DNA of 64,000 nucleotides from Algorimicrobium hallyeonense (lineage in GTDB: Bacteria; Bacteroidota; Bacteroidia; Flavobacteriales; Flavobacteriaceae), in NCBI RefSeq assembly GCF_042657385.1, contig NZ_JBHSLA010000004.1, positions 124,001-188,000 of the forward strand, given 5' to 3'. Below are positions 53,359 through 61,647 of the stretch, one piece after another (the stretch's first letter is position 1; the number at the start of each line of letters is the position of its first letter). A program made the translations under genes and the position numbers. The notes below the pieces were generated by a model that was given only the letters and a program-made list of their open reading frames with translations, had not been told where the DNA came from and made no database searches.

Positions 53359-56193
53359 ATGAGTAAATTTGAAGACACCATTGAGGTTCAAGGCGCACGC
53401 GTTCACAACCTAAAAAATATAGATGTTTCCATTCCAAGAGAAAAACTGGTTGTTATTACGGGTTTGTCTGGTAGTGGTAAATCATCATTGGCTTTTGACA
53501 CTATTTATGCCGAAGGACAAAGGCGCTATATTGAAACATTTTCAGCCTATGCACGTCAATTTTTAGGTGGACTGGAACGACCTGATGTGGATAAAATTGA
53601 TGGACTTTCGCCCGTTATTGCCATTGAGCAAAAAACGACGAGTAAATCGCCACGGTCTACTGTTGGAACCATTACTGAAATTTACGATTTTTTACGGTTA
53701 TTATACGCCAGAGCCAGTGATGCTTATAGTTATAACACAGGCGAACAAATGGTGAGTTATAATGATGATCAGATAAAGGAACTGATTATAGAAACCTTTA
53801 ACGGCAAACGTATAAACATTTTAGCACCTGTGGTACGTTCAAGAAAAGGGCATTATCGCGAATTGTTTGAACAAATTGGTAAACAAGGGTTTGTAAAAGT
53901 TCGGACGGATGGCGAAATTCGGGATATTGTTAAAGGCATGAAACTGGATCGTTATAAAAATCACGACATTGAAATTGTGATAGATCGGCTTAAAATTGAT
54001 GCCACAGCAGATAATAATAAACGCTTAACCGAAACCATCAATACAGCCATGTATCATGGTGAAGATGTCCTGATGGTTATTGACCAAGACACCCAGGAAG
54101 CACGCTATTTTAGTCGAAATTTAATGTGTCCGAGTTCAGGAATTTCATATCCAAATCCGGAGCCTAATAATTTTTCATTCAATTCGCCAAAAGGTGCTTG
54201 TCCAACCTGTAATGGTATTGGAACCTTGTATCAGGTAAATGAAAATAAAATTATTCCAGACGATTCCTTATCCATAAAAGCTGGTGCTTTGGTACCACAT
54301 GGCCCACAAAAAAACAGTTGGATTTTCAAACAGTTTGAAACCATTGCGCAACGCTATAATTTTTCATTAAACGATGCGTATAAAGATATTCCAGCCGCTG
54401 CCAAACAGATGATTTTATATGGCGGAAATGAAAAATTTGAAGTCGAAAATAAAACATTAGGCGTAACCAGAGATTATAAAATTGACTTTGAAGGTGTTGC
54501 TAATTTTATAGAAAATCAATACAACACGGCCGAAACAACCTCTTTAAAACGTTGGGCTAAAGAGTATATGGACAAAGTAATTTGTTCAACTTGTGACGGT
54601 GCACGACTGCGAAAAGAATCGCTTTATTTTAAAGTAAATGGTTTAAACATTGCAGAATTAGCAAATAAGGACATTGTAGATTTGGCTGCTTGGTTTAAGG
54701 ATTTACCGAAACATGTATCTAAAAAGCAACTTAAAATTTCCGAAGAGATAATTAAAGAAATTTCATCCCGTACCCAATTTTTATTGGATGTTGGTTTAGA
54801 TTATTTATCATTGAATAGAAGTTCTAAATCCCTTTCAGGTGGTGAGGCGCAACGGATTCGTTTAGCTACACAAATCGGTTCGCAGTTAGTTGGTGTATTA
54901 TATATTTTAGATGAACCGAGTATAGGTTTACACCAACGTGATAATGAAAAACTGATCAAGTCACTAATAGCATTACGAGATATTGGTAATTCCGTGATTG
55001 TGGTAGAGCACGACAAGGATATGATAGAACATGCCGACTATGTGATTGATATTGGTCCACGAGCGGGTAAATATGGTGGCGAAATTATAAGCATTGGTAC
55101 ACCAGATGAATTAAAAACACACAATACCTTAACGGCCGATTATTTAAACGGTAAAAAAGAGATTGAAATTCCTGAAAAACGTCGTGAGGGAAACGGTAAA
55201 ACGCTTTCTTTAAAAGGCTGTACGGGAAATAATTTAAAAAATGTATCTATAGATATTCCTTTGGGTAAAATGGTTGGTGTTACCGGTGTTTCTGGTAGTG
55301 GAAAATCTACATTAATAAATGAAACCCTCTACCCGATTATGAATGCCCATTATTTTAATGGCGTTAAAAAACCTATGCCATATAAAAGCATTAAGGGTCT
55401 GGAGCATATTGATAAAGTTATAGATATTAATCAATCGCCAATTGGTAGAACACCACGAAGCAATCCAGCCACGTACACAGGCGTTTTTAGTGAAATTAGA
55501 AGTCTATTTGCTAAAATTCCGGAGGCCATGATTCGTGGATATAAACCTGGACGTTTTAGCTTTAATGTTAAAGGTGGTCGCTGTGAAACCTGTCAAGGTG
55601 GTGGTTTACGCGTTATTGAAATGAATTTTCTTCCGGACGTTTATGTGGAATGTGAAACCTGTCAAGGCAAGCGTTTTAATCGGGAAACATTAGAAATTAG
55701 ATACAAGGGAAAGTCTATTAGCGATGTGTTGAATATGACCATGAATGAAGCGGTTGATTTCTTTGAGCACATTCCTAAAATTCATAAAAAAGTAAAAACC
55801 ATTCAGGATGTTGGACTGGGTTATATTACACTAGGCCAACAAAGTACCACATTATCTGGTGGTGAAGCCCAACGGATAAAATTAGCAACCGAATTAAGCA
55901 AACGCGATACAGGAAACACCTTTTATATTTTAGATGAGCCTACAACAGGCTTGCATTTTGAAGATATTCGTGTTTTAATGCAAGTGTTAAATAAATTGGT
56001 TAATAAAGGAAATACGATTTTAATCATTGAACACAACCTAGATGTAATAAAAACGGTAGATTATATTATAGATGTTGGTCCAGAAGGCGGAAAAGGTGGT
56101 GGCCAAATTATAGCCAAAGGCACACCTGAAGAACTTATAAAAAACAAAAAAAGTTATACAGCCCAATTTCTCAAAAAAGAACTAAAACAATAA
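53359..56193 (+). CDS. uvrA: Excinuclease ABC subunit A
   Basis: A 944-residue damage-recognition ATPase of nucleotide excision repair. Two ABC modules are seen: Walker A GLSGSGKSSLAFDT near residue 37 and GVSGSGKSTLINET near 645; signature motifs LSGGEAQRIRLATQIGS and LSGGEAQRIKLATELSK; Walker B VLYILDEPSIGLH and FYILDEPTTGLH. Zinc-finger Cys pairs: CPTCNGIG in the first module and CETCQGGG/CETCQGKR in the second. Length and order are as expected. It is a single gene with its own promoter, with the damage-response control not visible. Confidence 0.97.
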   Translation: MSKFEDTIEVQGARVHNLKNIDVSIPREKLVVITGLSGSGKSSLAFDTIYAEGQRRYIETFSAYARQFLGGLERPDVDKIDGLSPVIAIEQKTTSKSPRSTVGTITEIYDFLRLLYARASDAYSYNTGEQMVSYNDDQIKELIIETFNGKRINILAPVVRSRKGHYRELFEQIGKQGFVKVRTDGEIRDIVKGMKLDRYKNHDIEIVIDRLKIDATADNNKRLTETINTAMYHGEDVLMVIDQDTQEARYFSRNLMCPSSGISYPNPEPNNFSFNSPKGACPTCNGIGTLYQVNENKIIPDDSLSIKAGALVPHGPQKNSWIFKQFETIAQRYNFSLNDAYKDIPAAAKQMILYGGNEKFEVENKTLGVTRDYKIDFEGVANFIENQYNTAETTSLKRWAKEYMDKVICSTCDGARLRKESLYFKVNGLNIAELANKDIVDLAAWFKDLPKHVSKKQLKISEEIIKEISSRTQFLLDVGLDYLSLNRSSKSLSGGEAQRIRLATQIGSQLVGVLYILDEPSIGLHQRDNEKLIKSLIALRDIGNSVIVVEHDKDMIEHADYVIDIGPRAGKYGGEIISIGTPDELKTHNTLTADYLNGKKEIEIPEKRREGNGKTLSLKGCTGNNLKNVSIDIPLGKMVGVTGVSGSGKSTLINETLYPIMNAHYFNGVKKPMPYKSIKGLEHIDKVIDINQSPIGRTPRSNPATYTGVFSEIRSLFAKIPEAMIRGYKPGRFSFNVKGGRCETCQGGGLRVIEMNFLPDVYVECETCQGKRFNRETLEIRYKGKSISDVLNMTMNEAVDFFEHIPKIHKKVKTIQDVGLGYITLGQQSTTLSGGEAQRIKLATELSKRDTGNTFYILDEPTTGLHFEDIRVLMQVLNKLVNKGNTILIIEHNLDVIKTVDYIIDVGPEGGKGGGQIIAKGTPEELIKNKKSYTAQFLKKELKQ

Positions 56194-56247
56194 ACATCTC
56201 AAATTTATTTAGTAGTTTAGTAGGATAACCCTTTAAAATTTAAAAAT

Positions 56248-56418
56248 ATGAGAAGTTTACTTTGGCTTGTAGCCGTAATTTGTATTGTTATTTGGATTTT
56301 AGGATTTTTTGGAATTGTATCTGGAATGCCTACAGGTAATTTAATTCACATACTACTGGTAATTGCCATAATTGTAGTATTGTACAACCTTATTTCAGGA
56401 CGTGGTCCTTTGAGATAA
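56248..56418 (+). CDS. Small lmo0937-type membrane protein
   Basis: A 56-residue protein with two hydrophobic helices: LLWLVAVICIVIWILGFFGI and LIHILLVIAIIVVLYNLI, with the short SGMPTGN loop between and a basic end GRGPLR. This pattern and length fit the lmo0937 family of small membrane proteins, common in stress or general regulons and of unknown role. It is 54 bp downstream of uvrA. A T-tract hairpin follows at 56442-56472. Confidence 0.8.
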   Translation: MRSLLWLVAVICIVIWILGFFGIVSGMPTGNLIHILLVIAIIVVLYNLISGRGPLR

Positions 56419-56441
56419 AATTAAAGATTTAAACTATTTTT

Positions 56442-56472
56442 AAAAGACGAATCATTTTGGTTTGTCTTTTTT
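56442..56472 (+). terminator. Intrinsic terminator after the small membrane protein
   Basis: AAAAGAC/GTCTTTT with an inner AATC/GGTT pairing, followed by TTTT. Confidence 0.6.
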
Positions 56473-56571
56473 ATGCATTAACCTCAAAAATTTAAATATT
56501 AATTAGAAATCAGTTAGGAGCCGGAAATCGAAATGATTTAAATAAAGCATGATTAATGTGCTTATTTCTCT

Positions 56572-56579
56572 TAAATTTG
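56572..56579 (+). promoter_or_regulatory. Candidate -7 box of the LOG-family gene
   Basis: TAAATTTG matches TAnnTTTG about 63 bp before the ATG. Confidence 0.35.
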
Positions 56580-56642
56580 CTTTTGGATTTACATTTCCCA
56601 AGTATTTCAATAATAAAACATTAGAAAAAAATTATAATAAGA

Positions 56643-57332
56643 ATGAGAAAAGAACAACACCACAAACGTTGGAATGAAGTAAAAACAAACGATTCCTGGG
56701 CTATTTTTAAAATCATGGGTGAATTCGTGAATGGCTATGAAAAATTAAGTAAAATAGGTCCTTGTGTTTCTATTTTTGGTTCTGCTCGTACCAAACCAGA
56801 CCATAAATACTATAAACTAGCTGAAGAAGTAGCTTGCAAAATAGTAGAACATGGCTATGGTGTTATAACTGGTGGTGGACCTGGAATTATGGAAGCTGGA
56901 AATAAAGGTGCTCATATTGCAGGTGGAACATCGGTTGGTTTAAATATTGATTTACCGTTTGAGCAACATGATAATCCATATATTGATTCTGATAAAAGTT
57001 TAGATTTCGATTATTTCTTCGTGCGGAAAGTCATGTTTGTAAAATATTCACAAGGTTTTGTGGTAATGCCTGGTGGCTTTGGAACTTTAGATGAATTATT
57101 TGAAGCCATTACCCTAATTCAAACAAATAAAATTGAAAAATTCCCCATTATTTTAGTTGGAACTGATTTTTGGTCCGGATTATTGGATTGGATTAAAGCG
57201 ACCGTTTTAGATGGTTTTGCCAATGTAAGTGCCCATGATTTAGATTTAATTCACCTCGTTGATACGGCTGATGAAGTTATTCCAATTCTAGACAGTTTCT
57301 ATAAGGAATCTGAATTGTCGCCTAACTTCTAA
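56643..57332 (+). CDS. LOG-family Rossmann-fold nucleotide hydrolase (TIGR00730)
   Basis: A 229-residue cytoplasmic protein of the lysine-decarboxylase-like/LOG family. Both signature motifs are present: GGGPGIMEAGNKGA (residues about 79-92) and PGGFGTLDELFE (the PGGxGTxxE motif). Members hydrolyse cytokinin or purine nucleoside monophosphates to free bases (PpnN, LOG). Function here is inferred. The gene is 12 bp upstream of the secreted nuclease gene and starts a three-gene unit. Confidence 0.9.
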   Translation: MRKEQHHKRWNEVKTNDSWAIFKIMGEFVNGYEKLSKIGPCVSIFGSARTKPDHKYYKLAEEVACKIVEHGYGVITGGGPGIMEAGNKGAHIAGGTSVGLNIDLPFEQHDNPYIDSDKSLDFDYFFVRKVMFVKYSQGFVVMPGGFGTLDELFEAITLIQTNKIEKFPIILVGTDFWSGLLDWIKATVLDGFANVSAHDLDLIHLVDTADEVIPILDSFYKESELSPNF

Positions 57333-57344
57333 AAACGTCTCATA

Positions 57345-58628
57345 TTGGCCTACATAAAAAACAAAGGATTCTTTTTGGTGCTTTTCGGTATCTTAAATTT
57401 TACAGGAATATATTCTCAAGCATCTTTTAATGTGATGTTTTACAATATCCTGAACTTTCCTTCAGAAAATGCTGTGCCAAATAGAATTGCTCATTTAGAA
57501 GTGATTTTGGATGATTATCGTCCTGATATTTTTATGGTTTGTGAACTCAACAATGAGTTTGGAGCAAATAGTATTTTACAAATGATTCAAGAGAGAATTA
57601 ACAATGATTTTGAGATGGCAACATTTCAAACCAATACCTCTGATGATACTATTGGGAACCAAAACGATTTACAAAACCTGATTTATTATGATGGTTCTAA
57701 ATTCACTTTAGAGAGCCAAACAATTGTACCTACTATTTACAGAGATTTTAATCACTATCGCTTAAAACTAAATACGGTTAACCAAGACACCAACCCACTA
57801 TATTTGGATGCCATAGTTTGTCATTTAAAAGCATCTAACGGAACCCAAAATCAAGCTTCCAGGCTGCAAATGGTTAACGATTTAACAACCTATTTAGGTG
57901 GGTTACCAACCAATAGTAATGTCCTATTGGCGGGCGATTTTAATGTATATACCAGTTCAGAACCTGCTTTTCTGGAATTAATTGACACCACAAACCCAAT
58001 CACTTTTGTAGATCCTGCAAATAGCATGGGAAGTTGGCATAATAACACCAATTATGTCAATGTATTTACACAATCTACTAGAACCCAAACGGGTTTTGGC
58101 GGTTCAAATGGCGGATTTGATGATCGTTTTGATTTTATCATGACTTCGGAAAATATGATAACCAATTCAGATTTGTATTACAGTCCAAACAGTTATCAAG
58201 TTTATGGTAATAATGGTAATGTACCTTGCTATAATAAATCTATAATTGATTCGGAATGTGCAGGAGCCAAGTTTTCCGTTAGCATTCGTGAAGCACTTTA
58301 TTACTTTAGTGATCACTTACCAGTAACCCTAAAAATTTCTACGAATGCCACCTTATCAATCCCAGAATTTATAACTTCTATAAGCAAGCCAATTGAAATT
58401 GTTGGTCCAAACTACATACAAAATACCTTAACCTTAAAAGTTAATACGCTTCCTCAAGGAACGAACTATTTAAAAATCTACAACACATTAGGACAACACG
58501 TAAAAACCATCCCAGTTAAAACTGCGTATACTTATAACGTAACCTTAACAAATTTATCTGCTGGCATCTATTATATTGTAGCCAACAACACACAAGTTGA
58601 ACCTTTAAAGTTTATTAAAACACATTGA
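57345..58628 (+). CDS. Secreted endonuclease/exonuclease/phosphatase-family protein with T9SS sorting domain
   Basis: A 427-residue protein. No ATG is close to the 5' end; TTG at 57345 gives a normal signal peptide (AYIKNKGFFLVLFGILNFTG). The EEP-domain motifs are visible: FNVMFYNILNFPS, DIFMVCELNNEFG (catalytic Glu), AIVCHLKAS, LLAGDFNVYT (Asp/Asn) and YFSDHLPVTL (final Asp-His). The last 75 residues make a type A sorting domain (LKIYNTLGQHVKTI ... LSAGIYYIVANN). It is likely secreted through the type IX system and may attack extracellular DNA, RNA or phosphate esters. Confidence 0.88.
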   Translation: MAYIKNKGFFLVLFGILNFTGIYSQASFNVMFYNILNFPSENAVPNRIAHLEVILDDYRPDIFMVCELNNEFGANSILQMIQERINNDFEMATFQTNTSDDTIGNQNDLQNLIYYDGSKFTLESQTIVPTIYRDFNHYRLKLNTVNQDTNPLYLDAIVCHLKASNGTQNQASRLQMVNDLTTYLGGLPTNSNVLLAGDFNVYTSSEPAFLELIDTTNPITFVDPANSMGSWHNNTNYVNVFTQSTRTQTGFGGSNGGFDDRFDFIMTSENMITNSDLYYSPNSYQVYGNNGNVPCYNKSIIDSECAGAKFSVSIREALYYFSDHLPVTLKISTNATLSIPEFITSISKPIEIVGPNYIQNTLTLKVNTLPQGTNYLKIYNTLGQHVKTIPVKTAYTYNVTLTNLSAGIYYIVANNTQVEPLKFIKTH

Positions 58629-61462
58629 GCATTCGATATCTATTAACGAGCATCTTTTTTTCATTTAGTATTCTAGCATTTGGACAAAATGCCATGAATA
58701 TTAAAGCGACGTTTGATGTGGAAAAAAATCAGATACGCATTGCGCAATCTATTACCTATTTTAATAAAACTAATGATACACTTCAAACCATTTATTTAAA
58801 CGATTGGAGCAACAGTTTTGCAACAAAAAGTACGCCTTTAGCAAAACGTTTTTCTGAAGAGTTTAAAACAGAGTTTCACTTTGCAAAAAATGAAGATCGT
58901 GGGTATTCGGTAATAACATCCATCCATCAAAATGATAAAGAATTACGTTTTGATCGTGTTAAAGAGCATATTGATGTTGTTAAGGTGGAATTAGAAAACC
59001 CCTTACTTCCAAACAATTCATACACCATTCAATTAAATTATATTGTTCAAGTACCCAATGACAAGTTTACACGATATGGGGTGAGTTCCTTTGGCGACTA
59101 TAATCTTCGGTACTGGTATATTACGCCAGCTGTTTATAATGGCGATTGGCAATATAGCAGTCATAAAGATTTAGATGATATGTTTGTGCCGGCCTCAGAT
59201 ATCCGACTAGAAGTTACCTGTCCATTAGGTTATTATCTAGAATCTGAATTAGATAAAATTGATTATTTCCATGTAAAGGACACACAAACGGTTGTGTTTT
59301 CAGGGAAAAATCGTGTTAATTCCAAGTTGTTTTTAAACAAACTGTCTTTATATCGTGAGATAGAAACAGATCAATTCACCATTGTTTCCAATGTAGATGA
59401 TGAGAATCTAAGTGTCATGAATAAAGCATTGGTTACGGACAAAATAGTTCAGTTTTTAACCACTAATTTAGGCGAATATCCACATGAACGTTTATTGATT
59501 ACGGATATTGATTATCGTAAAAGTCCTATTTATGGATTGAATTTATTGCCGAGTTTCATAAGACCTTTCCCTGATCACTTTCAGTACGAATTAAAAATAT
59601 TAAAAACAGGACTTCGTAATTATTTAGAAAATATACTACTAATTAATCCACGAACGGACCAATGGTTAATAGATGGGATTCAAACCTACTATTTAATGAA
59701 ATATGTGGATGAGAATTATCCAGATATGAAACTAGCTGGAACGCTTTCTAATATTTGGGGTATCAAGTCATTTCATGCTATGCAATTGGATTTCAATGCA
59801 CAATATAGTTTTCTATATATGCATATGGCGCGCCAAAATATTGATCAGCCATTAAGCATGGCAAAAGATTCGCTAATAAAATTTAATGAAAACATAGCCA
59901 ATAAGTATAAAGCCGGCGTTGGTTTAAAGTATGTTAATGATTATTTAGGAAACAACACGGTAGATTCTACCCTAACCGAATTTCTAAACACTAATAGAAA
60001 TAAAGAAGTAACCACCGAAGGTTTTGAGCATTTTTTAAAATCGAAAACTGATAAAGATTTAGACTGGTTTTTTACCGATTACATTCACTCAAAAAAATAT
60101 ATTGATTACACCATTTCCAAAGCCGTTCGCGAAAACGACTCCATTCGGGTAACTATTAAAAATAAAAGCAATATTAATGTGCCAATCACCTTATTCTCTT
60201 TCACCGATAAAACGGTGACCTCAAAAATTTGGTTAGGTAGTATTAAAGATTCGCTAACGGTAACGATTCCTGATACAGAAACCACGAAGGTTGTTTTAAA
60301 TCATGACCAAGTTGTTCCAGAATTTAATATGCGTAACAACACCAAGACGCTCACAAAAGCACTATTTAACAGGCCATTACAAGTTCGGTTAATTAAAGAT
60401 ATTGAAGATCCTGATTACAACCAGATTTTTCTCATGCCCATTGTGGAATTTAATAATATTTATGATGGTATTGTTTTAGGTGTTAAAGCTTACAATAAAA
60501 CAGTGTTACGCAAAAATTTCTATTATAAAGTAGCACCACAATATGGTTTAAAATCACAATCCCTTACCGGTTCTATTACGCTAAACTACATTCAGTATAT
60601 TGATGATTCCTCACCATTATTCAACATTAATTATGGTGTTGGCGCCAGTTATTCCAGTTATGCAGATGGTTTGTTTGTACGGAAGTTTACACCTGCCGTT
60701 CAATTATCGTTTCGTGATAAAAGCAACCTACGTTCCAACAAGCGCCACTATTTAAACCTACGCTATGTGGATATTAACAGGGATTCGGATCCTACTGCTT
60801 TACTGACTTCTGAAACCAATCAGCCTAATTATGGTGTTCTTAATTTGCGTTATAATCATATTGACAAAGATTTGGTGAACTACTCCTCATGGTTTGCGGA
60901 CACGCAGTTTTCGGAAAAATTCGGAAAAGTAGCGCTGAATTATGAGTATAGAAAGCTTTCAAAAAACAACCGTCAATATAATTTACGCTTCTTTGCTGGT
61001 GTGTTTCTTTATAATAAGACCTACAATGATTCTGATTACTTCAGCTTTGCTCTGGATAGACCAACCGATTATTTATTCGACTACAACTATTACGGACGCT
61101 CTGAAAGTGATGGGTTATTCAGCCAGCAACTTATAATTGCGGAAGGTGGTTTTAAATCGCAATTAGAACCTAGTTTTGCCAACCAATGGATTACCACCTT
61201 AAATGGCAGTATGACTATTTGGAAATACATCATGGCTTATGGTGATGTTGGTTTCGTGAAAAACCATAATGATGGTGCCGAATTTGTTTATGATACAGGT
61301 GTACGTGTGAGTTTAATTGAAGATTATTTTGAACTCTATTTTCCAGTGTATTCCAATTTAGGATGGGAAGTTACCCAACCACAATATGCCGAGAAAATTA
61401 GATTTATTGTGACTTTAGATTTTAAAACCCTGTTAGGATTATTTACGAGACGTTGGTATTAA
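58625..61462 (+). CDS. M1 peptidase-like protein lacking HEXXH, fused to an outer-membrane barrel
   Basis: A 945-residue protein starting with TTG that overlaps the preceding stop (TTGA) and giving a signal peptide (SIRYLLTSIFFSFSILAFGQ). Residues 20-500 have the M1 aminopeptidase layout: N-terminal beta domain (RIAQSITYFNKTNDTLQTIY), then the catalytic-like domain (IYGLNLLPSFIRPFP, WLIDGIQTYYLMKYV). The zinc-binding HEXXH is absent where it should be, before WLIDG. A C-terminal region from about residue 600 looks like an outer-membrane beta-barrel (VLGVKAYNKTVLRKNFYYKV) ending in aromatic RRWY. It is probably a surface-exposed non-catalytic fold. It is translationally coupled to the nuclease gene. 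Confidence 0.75.
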   Translation: MSIRYLLTSIFFSFSILAFGQNAMNIKATFDVEKNQIRIAQSITYFNKTNDTLQTIYLNDWSNSFATKSTPLAKRFSEEFKTEFHFAKNEDRGYSVITSIHQNDKELRFDRVKEHIDVVKVELENPLLPNNSYTIQLNYIVQVPNDKFTRYGVSSFGDYNLRYWYITPAVYNGDWQYSSHKDLDDMFVPASDIRLEVTCPLGYYLESELDKIDYFHVKDTQTVVFSGKNRVNSKLFLNKLSLYREIETDQFTIVSNVDDENLSVMNKALVTDKIVQFLTTNLGEYPHERLLITDIDYRKSPIYGLNLLPSFIRPFPDHFQYELKILKTGLRNYLENILLINPRTDQWLIDGIQTYYLMKYVDENYPDMKLAGTLSNIWGIKSFHAMQLDFNAQYSFLYMHMARQNIDQPLSMAKDSLIKFNENIANKYKAGVGLKYVNDYLGNNTVDSTLTEFLNTNRNKEVTTEGFEHFLKSKTDKDLDWFFTDYIHSKKYIDYTISKAVRENDSIRVTIKNKSNINVPITLFSFTDKTVTSKIWLGSIKDSLTVTIPDTETTKVVLNHDQVVPEFNMRNNTKTLTKALFNRPLQVRLIKDIEDPDYNQIFLMPIVEFNNIYDGIVLGVKAYNKTVLRKNFYYKVAPQYGLKSQSLTGSITLNYIQYIDDSSPLFNINYGVGASYSSYADGLFVRKFTPAVQLSFRDKSNLRSNKRHYLNLRYVDINRDSDPTALLTSETNQPNYGVLNLRYNHIDKDLVNYSSWFADTQFSEKFGKVALNYEYRKLSKNNRQYNLRFFAGVFLYNKTYNDSDYFSFALDRPTDYLFDYNYYGRSESDGLFSQQLIIAEGGFKSQLEPSFANQWITTLNGSMTIWKYIMAYGDVGFVKNHNDGAEFVYDTGVRVSLIEDYFELYFPVYSNLGWEVTQPQYAEKIRFIVTLDFKTLLGLFTRRWY

Positions 61463-61647
61463 ATATTTATAAAGTAGCATCTTCTCATTCACTACACTAT
61501 CTGTAACAGAATCCTTAAAATCATCATTTTATTATTAATTTAATAGAAAAACAGGCTATTTCCTTATAATCATGCATTTTTATAACAGTATTTCCCGTTG
61601 TGAATCTTACTTATAATAATTACCTTTGCAAAAACAACTATTCACGT
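61463..61647. other. Intergenic region upstream of the E1 gene
   Basis: 185 bp of AT-rich sequence. No gene; it holds the E1 promoter at 61598-61628. Confidence 0.6.
61598..61628 (+). promoter_or_regulatory. Promoter of the fused E1 dehydrogenase gene
   Basis: TTG (61598-61600), 20 nt, TACCTTTG (61621-61628): full Bacteroidota consensus, with a short 5' leader of about 15 nt before the ATG at 61648. Confidence 0.75.
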
